NCBI GenBank assembly: GCA_037039685.1
Contig: JAWNGF010000004.1
Coordinates: forward strand, 3,100,001 to 3,164,000
Origin: Ceratobasidium sp. AG-K
Lineage: Eukaryota; Basidiomycota; Agaricomycetes; Cantharellales; Ceratobasidiaceae
Reading direction: 5' to 3'
Length of the DNA: 64,000 bases
Position numbers and translations under genes: made by a program. The notes beneath the pieces were generated by a model that was not told the DNA's origin, searched no databases, and saw only the letters and a program-made list of their open reading frames with translations. Positions 21,349-35,486 of this stretch are shown here, piece by piece. Numbering within the stretch: the stretch's first letter is position 1; each line of letters opens with the position of its first letter.

Positions 21349-23621
21349 CTACAACTTGGCCTTCCATTCCTCCCGCCCGATTCGCCCCTGACTACCCACA
21401 ACCTCTCCCCGGTTATCTCCCATGTTAAACACATCCCACCCTCCGGTCCCACCCACACTCGCCGCCGGAGTCTCCCTCAATACCTGTCCAGGCAGCCCCC
21501 AAGAATCAACGACGTGCAGCGCTTGGGGGCCTAGGACGTCTCGAACGAGAGACTCGAGTTTAGACTTGGCGGCTGTGTGTTGTTCGGGCGTGATGACCGA
21601 GAGGGCGAGGAGGGTTGGGCTCGAGGTGACAATTTGGAGGATGGATACGTGGAGAAGCGTGGCGAGGATTTGTCTATCGAGGGGTGAGCGGAGGGAAAAC
21701 GCGAGGGTGGTAGACCTACCGAGTTCCACCCGAGGTCGATTGGACGAGTCGGAACATCTCGTCGGCGGAAACACGCTCGCCAAACGCGACGGCCGTGGCT
21801 TGGATCGTGTCCGACAAGTGGAACATCCACGCCTGGTACAGAGATTTACCAGACTTCATGAGACTCGCGAGGTCTTTTTGGAGCTAAAGGTGATATGAGT
21901 AACTGGCAGGCTCGACGGACGCCTAGACATACCTTTTGAGCCAAAACGGTTTCTCGGAGTTGTAGAAGTTTAACTCCGGCTTCAACGTCCTCGGCAATGT
22001 TCCATAACTTCGCGTGGGCGGGATTGTGCGTGGTCAGCTTGTAGGAACCGTTGTCGATTGCGGCTAGTAGCTCCTTGGCGACCTTTTGAGTAAGAACCGC
22101 ATTGTCGCCTATTCACGTCAAGCTATTAGCCAAGTACCACTTGAAGACGATGAGGATCTCACCCTCGGCGGTGATTCCCGCATGCGAGAACCCAACGTTC
22201 TGCGCCATCCGATTCACGTTCAAGTATCCCTGTCCACCACACCTCTCCCGCGCCACACTCGCACATCGCTCGCCATGCCAAGTAACCAACGGCTTGATCG
22301 CACAGCACAACCGTACGACTTCGGCATACTTGAGTTGAGGGGTCTCGGGACCAGCCTTGGACCACGCTCGCTTGGCCACGTGCAAGCCGCAGTTGAGGAA
22401 AGCGGTGCGTGCGAGAAGAGGGACGAGGGCGAGTTGTTGGAGTTGATAAGTCAGGATGGGTGTGTCTGATTTGCCTGATTCGCCGACGGTTTCACGGGTT
22501 GCTGAGAAGCGGAGGGCGATTCCGAGGGATGATTTGGCGCTGCCGAGGATCATGGATGCGATGCACAGGCGACCGGCGAGGAGTTGGTCGGCCACTTTGA
22601 GGAATCGGCTGTACCAATTGAATCATCAGCAATGGTACTCGAACGATCAGGACTGAGACTCACGCGCGGCGGTTCGCAATGGTTGACGTAAACTTGCCCT
22701 GCTCGTCCACATCGCTCCACCGGTTGAGTAGCGCCTCGCGGGGACAGCGAACGTGTTCGAACGCGAGCTTTCCGTTGTCAACGCCGTTACAGTCCATCTT
22801 CTTTCCCATGTCGTGGATAGACACACCAGGGCAAGGTGCACCCGACTCATCACGGATACGAACAAGGAAGGCGTGGATGCCTTCGTTGGTGCCGTTGAAG
22901 ATCAGTTGAGCAAACACGACAGCATAGTTGGCGTGTACGGCGGACTAGACTAATGTGAGAAGGGGTTTTAGCAATTGACTTCGACTACTCACGTTTGTGA
23001 TCCAGTACTTTTCTGCAATCAACGATCTCAGCTACATATAAATGGATTCAAAGAGGGACTTACGAGCAATGACAGACGGAGTATTGATGATAAACTCCTT
23101 GGTCTTTGCGTCCCAGATGGCGGTTGTTTCCATTTCCACCGCGTTATTCCCATATCCCAGCTCGGTCAAGGCGAAACATCCGATGACCGACATCTCGTCC
23201 AACCCATGCAGGTACTTGCGATGGCGATCCGTCCCGAGCTTGAGTACAGTGCCTCCAAACAGGTTGTACTGCACAGTCATCTTGGTCGTAAACGACGGGT
23301 CCAGCATCCCAGCCAACTCGTGTGCTAAAGATGTCTCGGTCATCCAAGGCCGGCTATACAATGCAACTACTTACCAGCCATGACATTCAACGGATTCTTC
23401 TCAAAGTCAAACACCGAGATCATCTTGGTCTCCGACACCCGCTTCAGTCGATCCAGCGCTAGTTCACGCTCATAGGCCAGCGAGACATTGTGTCGAGGCA
23501 CAAACAGTGGCTCGTCGGCGAGGGCTCGAAACGCATCGCGCTTGTCAAAGTTGTCGTGGTCGAATACTCGCTTGAGCTCGTTGACATCAAAGGTCGCAGG
23601 AGGAAGGGTGTATGGAGCCAT
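21349..23621 (-). CDS. Peroxisomal acyl-CoA oxidase
   Basis: Eight exons on the minus strand: 23621-23375, 23324-23064, 23012-22993, 22944-22664, 22608-22163, 22108-21933, 21883-21720, 21673-21349. They give 1,920 bases, 639 residues. Exon 3 is only 20 bases. Landmarks are [20 protein letters not shown] (flavin/acyl-binding region of acyl-CoA oxidase and dehydrogenase), ERCGGQGYL late in the protein, and a C-terminal Ala-Lys-Leu, a type 1 peroxisomal targeting signal. The enzyme oxidises acyl-CoA to trans-2-enoyl-CoA with FAD and passes electrons to oxygen, making peroxide: the first step of peroxisomal beta-oxidation. An in-frame ATG at 23651 would add 10 residues; 23621 (MAPYTLPP) is preferred. 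Confidence 0.9.
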
Positions 23622-24924
23622 TATAGTTGGTGGGAGGTAGACGCACTGCACACCGGCTCATATATGGGAGTGTTGCCTGTCGTGGTGGCATGTGATTTGG
23701 CTCCGGGCATGTGATTCATAGGGTGGGACTCTAGCACGTGGTGAGCTCGCCTCAAACTCGACCACTTTCCCGGATTCCGAATGAGGGAACTTGACACTGC
23801 GACCGAAACATTAAACCATGCTACTGTACTGGATCTTATTCCAGCACACCACATGTGAATGCTTTACTGATAACTCGGGGTGGTTGATACCGGAAAACCA
23901 CCTCGACCTTTCCCTGGCAAAGGCATGCAAAATGATGCGAACCACTGCACGGACTTCATTCTTGGGTGAGTTGTATGAGAGCGAGCGTCCTCGATAGGTT
24001 CGTACCTCCAACCGACTCTCACAACCTAATTTAACTCATTCGCTTGGGAAGTCATGTGCTTGGGGTCCCTGCGACGCACTGTTTCGACTCTTATTCCATA
24101 CCAATCGACCCGACTACTCTTTCTCCACACCTAATCATCCCAAAGCTTGTATGAGACTTCAGAGGCCCCTCGATGTCAATACACGCAAGCTTGGAATAGC
24201 TTTCCGGAATGGTCGTGTAAATACCGATGTGGAGCGTGTGTTATTGGCGGGTGGGATGGGATTGCCGTCAGGCACAACTTGAGCGGGTGAGTTTCCTAAC
24301 TTTAGTGTGTAGCCGTACATTCAATTAACCCATGTAGTAGCCTCGGTCATCGTAAATGAACACAAATTATCCCAATCATTGTGGTTTCTACCTCTGCTCT
24401 CCACGCCCCGAATCTGACTATCACTGTCTTTTCGACGCTCCGGGCCATTACCGGGTAGCATGGATTGGTAAACTGAGCAAGGAAGAACGATGGTCAAGGC
24501 TGGATCATAGGGTTTTGGTCAACGCGGAGGGGCGGACTGGGCCACATGGACTCATCCAGATTCTCTTGTCGTCGGGCAAGCGTCACAGTACTATTGGGTT
24601 TCCAGCAGAAATGTCTGTACGGCTGCGATAGCTTGATTCACGATATACGCGAGCGGTACTCTAATATAAGGTAAATCACAGCGCTCCTGTAGATCTCGGG
24701 ACCGACGACCGAGGGGATACTCAACGTCGATGGGTTTCCGCCCGGGCCGCAATGAGTTTCCCAGATCAGGCAACGCGTGATACACCAGAAAATCGCATGG
24801 ATAGGCAGTGCCACCCTGTGTACCGCACCGCGTGTTTGGGTTCTAGAATTTCACTCGAGATCAGACGCGACGAGCGCTAAACTCGACAACGCACGGCCAC
24901 CACCAGCTCATACAGCTCATACCG
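23622..24924. other. Intergenic, no gene supported
   Basis: It lies between the divergent acyl-CoA oxidase and NLR genes and so holds both promoters. One plus-strand frame (24356-24631, 91 codons) has an ATG but no recognisable domain or splice context. Confidence 0.5.
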
Positions 24925-27900
24925 ATGCCGTTTCCCGACCGATTGAAGCGCGTCAAAGATCGAGTTAAGGGCAAGATTGGATTAGAGAAAAGCCCTTCGG
25001 GGTCGACTATTACCTTGTCAACCTCCCAAACTAACCCTGTGCCCTTGGGCCGCTCCCATTCGCCCACTCCACAGACCAACAGCGCCTGGAAATCCTTTGA
25101 CGACTTCCGGCGGGTCCTAGGTGGCATTGCAGATGGGTTCGGGCCACTCAAGTCAGTTATGGATGAGCTAGGAGCAGTTATTGACGTATACGAGGTAAGT
25201 CGAGTTGGCAATGGCCGGCCAGGATGGATTCTAGATTTGCGATCGTGTAGAACGCTGCAGAAGCCCGATCAGGTTATGCGGCGCTAAGAAGAGAGCTCGA
25301 GGAACTGTTCAGTGTGCTGAGCACACACTTCTCTGGTAACGTTCCGCCGACAATGACAGCAGGCATGCACAACTTCTGCAGGTGCGTATAAGTTTCGTCA
25401 TGGCTGACGAGCAAGCTTATATTGATGGCTGGCAGCGTAATCAAGAGCGAGCTGGATCGAATATCGAGCAAGGAGGGCCAACGGAAGGCGAGGCGTTTAA
25501 TGGAAGCGGGGAAGGACCTGGACGAAGTGATAGAATGCTACCGGCGAATCCAACGTCACCTAGAACGATTAAAAGTACGTCTACCCTACCAGGCGAGACC
25601 CGTATATAAACTCACCGTCACAAAGCTGAATGCAGACCTAAGCATATGGAAAATCGTCGACGAACAAGCGAGCGTAAGTCATGGATGGTTTTTTTTTTGT
25701 TTCGTGTCTATTTATCGTGTCACAATAGGACAACCGATTGAGATTGCTCTCACCATCGTTTTCTGCCCGATATAACTCTGCAGAGGCACTCCAGGTCGGT
25801 CGCCGCGAATGCACTCCCAAAACCCGCAAGCAGGTGCTGGCCACTCTGAGTCAATGGAGACACGACAAGCAGCAGGAGAACATGTACTGGCTGAATGGTA
25901 TGGCAGGTACCGGCAAGACCACGATTGCAAACAGTCTGTGCGCAATGCTCGATCGATCACACGAGCTTGCAGCGAGCTTCTTCTGCACTCGGCTCCTTCC
26001 CGATTGTCGTAATGTCAATCTTGTCCTGCCGACGATCGCCTACCAGCTTGCTCGGTTCTCCCGCCCCTTTTACCATACGCTCTCTCTCGCGCTACAAGCG
26101 GACCCTGACCTACATACAAAATCACTACCCAATCAACTCCATGGTTTGATCGTCGATCCGTTGCGCAAAGCAGCCTCCGCCCTACCAGAAGACCTTGTAG
26201 TTGTGATCGATGCTTTGGATGAATGCGAAGATAGCCAGGCTGTCGCCGCATTGCTGGAGATCTTAGCCAAGAGTGCGTCGGAACTACCGCTCAAGGTTTT
26301 CGTATCAAGTCGCCCCGAGCCTCACATTCGAAAAAAGATTGGAGACACACAGTCAAACCTAATCCTACACGAGCTGGATAAATCAATTGTGAAAGATGAC
26401 ATCAAGCTGTACCTGGAGGCCGAACTCAGAGGTCTTTTGGCAACCCTCCCCGACAAGGACCTTGTCGCGTTGGTGGAGCAGTCAGGCGTCCTATTCATCT
26501 ACGCCGCGACCGTTGTTCGGTACATCGAATCCGCGACCTCGGCCTCCCGCCGCCAGAAAAGATTGCGAGAGGTGCTTGATATAAATCGCCCAGGTTCCTC
26601 AGGAGCTGATAGTGATCTCGATGCCCTGTACACAGCAGTTCTCACCTCTGCATTCAATAGCCCTAAGCTTAACCAAAAGGATAAAACCGATATGAAGCTT
26701 GTTCTTGACACGGTCGTCTGCGCTCAAGAGCCACTGACGGTCGAGGCTTTAGCTGGACTCCTAGCATTAGAAGATGCCAGTTCGGTGCAAGACGCACTCG
26801 AGCCACTGTGGTCCGTGCTACACATCTCTGGCAGCAACAAGCTCGTTACGACACTTCATGCGTCGTTTCCTGACTATATGCTTGACTCAGTACGGTCCCA
26901 GCAGCACGGATGTCAGGTCGAGAACCATCACGGGCGGTTGACTGAGCTATGCTTCTACCGCATCGACCATAACGAGTGCCAGTTCAATGTATGCGGGATC
27001 GAGTCTTCCCACCTGTTTGACGAGCAGGTGTCTGACCTAGGCGAACGAGTAAAACATGCGATCCCACCAGATCTGTGGTACGCGTGCCGGTACTGGGCCG
27101 TACACTTGGGGCTTGGAGGGCCATCAGCCGAGCGCATGCATAGATTATACGGGTTTATATCGACTCGACTGCTGTTGTGGATGGAGATACTGAACCTGAA
27201 GAAACGGATGGACGTCGGTGCTTCAATGTTGGAATTAGTCGGGTCCTGGTGCAACGTAAGTTTATCATGCCGTGCGATGACCACTCTGTGTTGACCAAAG
27301 GAGATGGCCGTAGGAGGGAAGTGCCTCTCCGGAAGCCAAAAACCTGGTACACGATGCATGGCGATTTGTCACTATGTTTGCAACGAATGACGTCTCGCGC
27401 AGCACCAGCCATCTATACGCGTCCATGCTTGTCTGTTGGCCGCGATTAGAGCCACTTGCAAGCTGCTATATACGAAAGACTACGGGGCTCATCAAAGTGG
27501 AAGGGAGTGGAATGACTCGGCGACAATTAGCATTGCTTGGCACATTCCTTACAGATAGTGGGATCCTTACAATCGCATTTTCACCCGATAGCAAGCGCAT
27601 CGTCTCTGGCTTGGATGACAACACAATACGAGTGTGGGATGCACAAACCGGCAAGTCGCTGCTCGAGCCACTTGAGGGTCATACCAGCCGGGTCTACTCG
27701 GTCGCATACTCTCCCGACGGCACACGCATCGTCTCTGGCTCGTATGACAAGACAATACGAGTGTGGGATGCACAAACAGGCAAGTCGCTGCTCGAGCCAC
27801 TCGAGGGTCATACCAGCCGGGTCTACTCGGTCGCATACTCTCCCGACGGCACACGCATCGTCTCTGGCTCGTATGACAACACAATACGAGTGTGGGATGC

Positions 27901-29663
27901 ACGAACAGGCAAGTCGCTGCTGGGGCCACTCGAGGGTCATACCAGTTCGGTCCACTCGGTCGCATACTCTCCCCGACGGCACACGCATCGTCTCTGGCTC
28001 GGATGACATCACAATACGAGTGTGGGATGCACAAACAGGCAAGTCGCTGCTGGGGCCACTCGAGGGTCATACCAGACTGGTCAACTCGGTCGCATATTCT
28101 CCTGACGGCACTCGCATCGTGTCTGGCTCGTATGACAAGACAATACGAGTGTGGGATGCACAAACCGGGAAGTCGCTGCTTGAACCACTCGAGGGTCATA
28201 ACAGCACAGTCATGTCGGTCGCATACTCTCCCGACGGCACGCGCATCGTCTCCGGCTCGCATGACAAGGCGATACGAGTGTGGGATGCACGAACAGGCAA
28301 GTTGCTGCTCGAGCCACTCGAGGGTCATACCAGCTCAGTCAACTCGGTCGCATATTCTCCCCACGGCACGCGCATCGTCTCTGGCTCGCATGACAAGGCG
28401 ATACGAGTGTGGGATGCACAAACCGGCAAGTCACTGCTCGAGCCACTCGAGGGTCATATCAGCTCGGTCTACTCGGTCGCACTCTCTCCCGACGGCACAT
28501 ACATCGTCTCTGGCTCGTATGACAAGACAATACGAGTGTGGGATGCAGAAACAGGCAAGCTGCTGCTCGAGCCACTCGAGGGTCATACCAGCTCGGTCTA
28601 CTCGGTCACATACTCTCCCGATGGCACGCGCGTCGCCTCTGGCTCACACGACAAGACAATACGAGTGTGGGATGCACGAACAGGCAGGTTGCTGCTCGAG
28701 CCACTCGAGGGTCATACCAGCGGGGTCAGCTCGGTCGCATTCTCTCCCGACGGCACGCACATCGTTTCTGGCTCTTATGACAAGACAATACGAGTGTGGG
28801 ATGCACAAACAGGCAAGTTGCTGCTCGAGCCACTCGAGGGTCATACCAGCCGGGTCAGCTCGGTCGCATACTCCCCCGATGGCACGCGCGTCGCCTCTGG
28901 CTCACATGACAAGACGATACGGGTGTGGGATGCACAAACCGGCAAGTCACTGCTTGAACCACTCGAGGGTCATAACAGCACAGTCATGTCGGTCGCATAC
29001 TCTCCCGACGGCACACGCATCGTCTCTGGCTCGGATGACATCACAATACGAGTGTGGGATGCACAAACAGGCAAGTCGCTGCTCGAGCCACTCGAGGGTC
29101 ACACCAGCGGGGTCAACTCGGTCGCATATTCTCCCGACGGCACACGCATCGTGTCTGGCTCGTATGACAAGACAATACGAGTGTGGGATGCACAAACAGG
29201 CAAGTCGCTGCTTGAACCACTCGAGGGTCATACCAGCGCTGTCATGTCGGTCGCATACTCTCCCAACGGCATATGCATTGTCTCTGGCTCGCATGACAAA
29301 GTGGGTTCGCTTGGTGGAACTACAATAAAATGGTAGAACAGGTGGGTTAAGTTACCGATTTATCACCCATTCCCGTCTACCATTGCTGATGTTGTTCCAA
29401 CTCTTCTCACCCCTACACAGTTTGCCCATACCACGCAATCACTCCCCAACCGCCCGCACTTTTGGACAGTTGATGAGCGTGGATGGGTGACGGACAGGAA
29501 TGAACGATTGCTGTTTTGGCTTCCTCCCGACCTACGTGACCGTGTCCTGTTGCCGACTATGGAGCATATGATCTCCAGGAACGGCTATATCACACTCGAT
29601 TTTGAGGGTGCCAAGCTTGGAGAGTCCTGGGATGAATGTTACACGCCAAGCCCACGCATGTAG
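24925..29663 (+). CDS. NACHT-WD40 NLR (STAND NTPase), frameshifted in the propeller
   Basis: Seven exons: 24925-25194, 25251-25381, 25436-25574, 25626-25673, 25729-27255, 27314-29300, 29421-29663. Order: helical N-terminal region (about 195 residues), NACHT NTPase with Walker A GMAGTGKTT and Walker B VVVIDALDECED, a helical linker (DAWRFV...), 14 WD40 repeats, and a short end domain (FWTVDERGWV...GESWDECY) typical of these proteins. Exon 6 is one base too long: repeat 4 has CCCC at 27971-27974 where the other repeats have CCC, causing a stop at 28004-28006. Without that base the protein would be about 1,447 residues. As read, it encodes NACHT plus three and a half blades. Fungal proteins of this class act in non-self recognition and cell death. 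The extra C may be a true mutation, a slippage variant or a sequencing error. Confidence 0.85.
27567..29295 (+). repeat. Tandem WD40 array, 129-bp unit, 14 copies
   Basis: A 43-codon unit (consensus SVAYSPDGTRIVSGS then D.TIRVWDA.TGKSLL then EPLEGH) repeats about 13 times almost unchanged, plus a shortened last copy. The first copy is the most divergent. Fourteen repeats equal two seven-bladed propellers. Variation is concentrated at a few codons before SVAYSP (SRVY, STVM, SSVN, SGVS, RLVN) and after SGS (Y/H/D), the pattern expected for fast-evolving recognition surfaces under concerted evolution. Confidence 0.95.
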
Positions 29664-30200
29664 CTCCACCGCTGCTTCCCATCGCGTGCTATGTCCCGTA
29701 TTTTGTTAAATCGCTGTTCTCTGATATCTACTTATCCATTACCTGACGTTCTCCATTATATACATTGCTCTGCCTACTCCTTTTTTTGCGGCAGGCTTTC
29801 CCGTTCAAAACTGTCTCCCGGTTATTCGGAATTCATTACGGCCCAAATATTTGCTTGGCTGTCACTGCTTGACCCGTATCATTAAGGCGGCCCACTGACC
29901 TCGTACCTTTTGCATTTCAACTAGTGTCAAGGACCTCGGGGGTGGCGTTTCCGTTTCGTGATACCCACATGACGGCGTTTGCTTGGCTCACAAAAACAAT
30001 GTTGCGTGCGTGAAAGAGACCTAAAAACAGAGGCGTGTTTAATTTGAGCGTTGAGATCGTAAGCCTACTCCCTTCATCTTTTTTTAAAAATTTTAATCTG
30101 GTATAAAATAAAGATGGTTCGGGGCCTAGCCCTATTTGTAACACCTTCTGTAGCATAGGTGAGCAAGAGAGAGAGGAAAGGAATATATCGTGAAACACGC
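29664..30200. other. Intergenic, no gene supported
   Basis: AT-rich downstream region of the NLR gene. Nothing recognisable seen. Confidence 0.5.
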
Positions 30201-30800
30201 TCAGCACGTAGAGAGATGAACGAAACTGAAACATGGGAAAAAGGGCGCTATGCTCAGGACTATCCCAAGAGATTCAGCGAATTGACGTGTGGCTTTGATG
30301 AAGCCAGGAGTGCCTGGATGCCCCCAGGTGAGGACAATAGGAAATCCAATGAAAGGAATTCCTGCCCTCTGGAGCCCAAGTGCTCGTGTCGATTCCTCCC
30401 CGTGCACTGGGTAACGAAAAAGAAAATGGGCAGCCATTTCCGGTTCTGCTTCGCAATATGTGCACAAGCCTGAGTTGGAACAGCCTATTCTGTAAAGGTG
30501 AGCTCTTAGCTCGACATGCCTACTCCCTTGATTCTATATTTAACGATATAACTGCGACTGGGGAGTCATCGACGGAACCAAATGCTAAGAGGGCATCACG
30601 AAACCTTAAAACATGACCGCCAGGCTTTCGGTCTTTCAATGTCGCCAACTCATTTCTTGGACTTCCATTCCAGGGTCGAGCAGGGACACCGACCCCGCGG
30701 TGCCCGTGAGCGTCCACTGGAGAAACCTGGACCGTTGTTGCCTGGCATTGCTTCGCAGGCATTGTCGGTCATGATGCATAGGACTTGGGGTAGGCATTTG
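30201..30800 (-). mobile_element. LINE retrotransposon relic (3' end of ORF2)
   Basis: On the minus strand, LRAHLYRIG then CTYCEAEPEMAAHFLFRYP (about 30520-30400) and FIKATRQF (about 30280) match the zinc-binding C-terminus of non-LTR retrotransposons (C..C...ET..HFL..CP, then F...T.RF). Upstream on the same strand (30720-30690), GHRGV recalls the GHxGxxGN motif of the RNase H domain. Frames are broken, so it is a relic. It ends at, or just beside, the broken end of RPB2. Confidence 0.6.
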
Positions 30801-30813
30801 CTCTCTCATCCAG

Positions 30814-33561
30814 CTAGATCATAAGAGAACCCATACGCCGAGTTGGCACAGACTGGTAGGTGTTACGAGGTGACTATTCGGGCAGACGAGTAAATGCAAT
30901 ATCACAACTACAGTAGACGAAACTCACCTGATTGTGATCTGGGAAGGGAATGATGCTCGCGCAGATGCCTAGAATCATGCTAGGGTGGATCTCGCAGTGA
31001 GTCCAAGTATGAACGTTGGGGACGCTCTTAACCCGCGCCGTCCCAGAAGGATCCCAGTCGGGGTCATTGACGTTGGACATGTATCCGCCACCCTCCGTTC
31101 GCCGAGAATTCTCGAGATCTTCGGGCGTCATGCTGATCATTACCGTCTCTTCTTCATCAGCATCAAGCAGTTCAATGACGCCATTCGTAACCATCTGTTT
31201 CCACTTGAACTCCTGTCCCTTGTCGTCAACGCCATTTTGAAGCCATTCGATGTGTTTCTTTTCGAGAGTCAGCTTTTGTTGGTCGTTGACAATAAAGAGC
31301 GGGCGACAGACACGACCGGCATCGGTGTACAGTCGAAGCTCCTTTTCACGAATGTCACGAACAATGCTAACTTCGGAGTTGATATGGTCCATGCGACGTA
31401 GACGGTGCAGAGTTTTAACGAGGACGGGCGCGTTGCGATGAATCCCGAGCCAAACACCATTGACGAAGACCTTGGTCGCGCTACCAGATCCACTAGCATT
31501 CTCCTCAAGACTTTCCAGCCCCCACTCCTCCAAAAACTCGATGACCGGTCCGGATAACGATCCAACAGATATGCACGACATCAAGGCTAAGTTTTTGACC
31601 AAGCCGCACGCCTGACCTTCGGGGGTTTCTGCTGGACACACCATGCCCCAATGCGTGTTATGGAGCTGACGGGGCTTAGCGATTTTCCCTTCACGGCCGA
31701 GAGGAGTGTTGCAGCGCCTAAGGTGTGACAGGGTCGACGCAAACGTATACCGGTTGAGCACCTGAGAGACACCTGCTTTCGCCGACATGGACTTTTTCTG
31801 ATCCCCCCAGTTGCCCGTAGCAAGCGAGTACTTGAGCCCGTTAGTTATCGTGTTAGCCTTTACGGCCAGGCGGAGTTGAAACTCCCGATTCGATTCGACG
31901 CACTAGGTACAGATTCGTCAATCGTTTACTCACGTGGCAAGGGCGTGTGCTCATGGGCTCACCTTTTGCAGGTACCGATAAACATCTTTTGTGAGTTTTC
32001 TGAATAGCATACGGAAGAGACTAGCCAAGAGGGGTCCAGCGAGATCCAGCCGCTTTTTGCCAAAGTGATCTCGGTCATCGAGCTCACGGCGCTCTAGTGC
32101 GGCGAGAAGCAATCGATGAATCATGTACCCAAAAAAGAAGGCTTTCTTGGTTTCGGAACCTTCCGCCATCGAGATGTGAGGTAGCATTTCTTTCTGGAGG
32201 ATTTCCTGGGCATAACGTAGTCGTTTCTCCTTGTTCAAACCGGTCGTAGTTCCGCGGGAGCCAATAAAGTCTAGAGCGTTCTGTAAATTTAAAGTCGTTA
32301 CTAAAACATATATGCGAAAAAGGCTCAATTCACTCACGATACGCTCTTGGATAACGAAACCTTCGTCAATACATGGTTTGAGCATTTCAACCATCTGAGA
32401 ATCTTGCATGTCGTAGCAAATATGTTCCAGAATATCACGATCGGAAGTAACTCCAAGGGCCCGAAAAACAACCCAAATGGGTATGTCGTTCTTGATGTAT
32501 GGGAGGGAGGCCCGAATTACGTTCCCCAACTATGTTCAAAGCGGTAAGCACACTGCAACTTACGAACCTGTAGAGTCACTGACCGTTTTGTCTTGGTTCC
32601 TGTGAAACATCTTGACCTGCATCGTGCTGATAGTTTTGCCGCCCTTTTCCACCGCGCTTCGAATCTCGCTCAAAAATGATATTGGCGACGGCTGGGCTTT
32701 AGCAAACACGTAGACGTGATTACCAGCCATCCTCTCCTGCGCAATTAGAACCTTTTCGGACCCGTTGATGATAAAGTATCCCCCTTGATCGAGTGGGCAT
32801 TCGTTCAAATCGTAAAGATCCTTTGGCTCGAGCCCCTTGAGAATGCAGAAGCCGGACCGAAGCATAATAGGAACCTAGTGAAACGGCTATAATACCCTGT
32901 GTGTGTAGATGAAACTATAATCCTCACCTTGCCAATCCAAACTTTATCAGCCCTCTCAGCCATGCCATCCCCTTCCGCACGAAAAACTGTTTCGCCGTTT
33001 TCATCCTCATACCCATGCAATACACGTTTTTCCATGTCAACATAGAGCGGCGCAGAATACCTAATTTACGATCAATAAATAAAATCGCGCGTAACCTAGT
33101 TTACGTACGTTAAATTCCTCAGGCGCGCCTCTTGTGGAAACACAGGTACGACGCTGCCGTCTGCTTCCGTGATTGTGGGTCGACTGAGATAGATTTGACC
33201 AAAATGAATCTCGTAGCGTTTTGTCGCGTCGTTTTCAGCGCCTGTGTGTTGGTCGCTCTGATCAAGAATTAGATCCGCGCTCTCATCGACCAGCTCTTGC
33301 ATAGTGTTTTGGACAAATTCGTCGAAAGAGTCTAGCTGCTGCCTAACAAGACCCTTTTCGTCGAAGAATGAAGTGATAATCGTCCAACAATCCTCTTGAG
33401 TGATTTCATCATAATCGTCCGCGTCATAGTTAGGCTGCTCCTGGAAATCCTCGTAGTCCTGGCTGTAGGCACCGTATCCAGCTAAACCACGAGAACAGAC
33501 GAGACGGTTGAGTGAAACAGTTTATAACAGTCGCAGACACGTTGGACCAACCTCCACTCAT
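30814..33561 (-). pseudogene. RPB2: RNA polymerase II subunit RPB2, truncated in its 3' part
   Basis: Exons on the minus strand: 33561-33552 (10 bases, MSG), 33481-33109, 33060-32928, 32874-32584, 32529-32338, 32280-31963, 31902-30928, then 24 bases at 30873-30850. The first seven sum to 764 codons without a stop and follow RPB2 closely: [80 protein letters not shown], then [13 protein letters not shown]. After the next splice site the text continues SPRNTYQS and then departs from RPB2, ending at TAG 30816-30814. About a third of the protein, including the catalytic and clamp-contacting end, is missing, so this copy cannot replace RPB2. It is either a partial duplicate or an assembly break. 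Confidence 0.85.
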
Positions 33562-35486
33562 ATTTGTGGCAAAGAATATCCTCCCCGACGTCGAAACGAA
33601 AACCAGAGTCAAAACTCTAAACACCTATGGCTGTGTAACGACCCCGTAAGTTTCAGGTTAGAATCGACTACAAGGTGCATCAAAGTGATGCCTACGACTG
33701 GGTGGTTCCAATCAACCACTTGAACTCACTAACTTCACTCAAGCCACACGACGTGGTGTGACGAAGGTCAGCGTCCAGTTTGCTTACTCACTCGCGTGTT
33801 AAACGCACACGTGACAGAAGCACTCCTTAGTAACCTTATTTGGCACCTTGGAAGTTATTCACTCGTTGGTGGACACTTGAATGCCTATATCTGTTTCTCA
33901 TGTACACCCCCCTTCAAGTTTAATTTTTACTATTGTCTAAAACCAAAACTGTTTTATTTTGACCAAAGTGTTTTTCAATGTTTCGTTCATCGTCATGCAC
34001 TACGAAATCATCGGTAGACACGGAACATCAGCCTTGCTGCTAAGTTACTTCATCATCAACGGCTCTCGCTGGAAGCTGGCTGGCTGTTATCGGCTGAGAG
34101 AATCTACGCGCTACTTTGCTTCTCATCCACGTATACGATACAGTGCCGCCGGTACTATCGAGCATTAAGACAACATAAACCAATGTACCGTCGCTCATTT
34201 GGCTGTGACGGTCCGGCATACGGATTGTTACCTAAAAGTCGATCGTCTTTCTAGCTTATGCAAGTTGCTTTTCGTACGCTAGCCTTGCAATAACGGGTGA
34301 ATCGACCCATGGTAAGGAGCCGAAGGTCCAATATAACTCCGACAGGGGATTCTTGAGACTCCACCCTGCGTAGGAGGGCTACAAGGGTCTACGCTGTGCG
34401 CCGGTCTCGGATGAATATGCATATAGCGAAATTTCCATAAAGCTACATGATCTAATCAGTCAGGCGGAGCCTTGTTTGAGTAGTCCCCGTCTGCAACGCT
34501 CACTCTCGACCGTCATCGCCATCCATCCCCCCAGCCCAGAATACTGTTTTTCTACCCGCATGACCCTTTAGAGTACCATCCAGGCATTCCGACTGAGACT
34601 ATACTTGGCTCCAGGCGCCTAGAACTCCCTGCACACAGAAGCACCGCTCATATTGTCAACAAACTCACATAAATACTGTTATTCCTGCAAACAGTCCGCA
34701 CTACAGCTAAGGAGATCTAGCGCCACCAAAACGTAAGGAAGAATTCATGCATGTTTATCGTAGGTGAGCCATGAGTTGAGCTCCAATTTGCCGCTGAAAC
34801 CTTCATGCCGTCCCGCTGTCCCCATTCCTCCCCGTTCCCAACCGGTCGGCCAGCACTCCCTTCAAGCCATCTCCCTCTCGTCCTAGTGCTCCAATGAAGC
34901 CGGAGCTTGCTCCGAGGTGAGTTGGTAGCTGAACAGAGGAGGGCCAAGAGGGCATTACAGAACCTACCAGTGTTACCACGCGTTCTGGACTCGCGAACGT
35001 TGATATACGCCACTTTGGCTGGGTTCAAGTTAGGGGTTGATCATGGTAGCCTGTAAGGTCATCGAGCATGTGGATTTTGGCACCTCGATAATATACAGTC
35101 ATTACCAAACCCATGTGTGTCGTGGGCCCCCTTTATCCCTCCCCTTAATCGAGATAATACATTTCCCTTACCGAACAATCGCAGACCCGCTGAGTTCCAA
35201 ATCTCGCTAATTGAGTGATCCTGCCCTTATGCTGCTAAGATCACGCAAGTCCCCCTTACGCCAGCCTTGTCTTTGTGTTCGGGAGGCTACCACGAGAGGG
35301 AAGTGTTGGGCCTAAGGCTCACGAGTAATTGTCTACTGGCATCAATTGTGAGCCATTATTGAACCATTCCCTTAGACCGCTAAATCATCGACGATACAAT
35401 TTTGCGGCTTCGCACTGGCATCCCTCCATCAGCCCATACCCTTTCCATTCCCCCTCTCTATATCATTTCTATCCTCAGCTCAACTA
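33562..35486. other. Intergenic, no gene supported
   Basis: About 1.9 kb. A minus-strand frame at 34717-35028 lacks a recognisable domain. The part next to 33561 must hold the RPB2 promoter if this copy is transcribed. Confidence 0.5.
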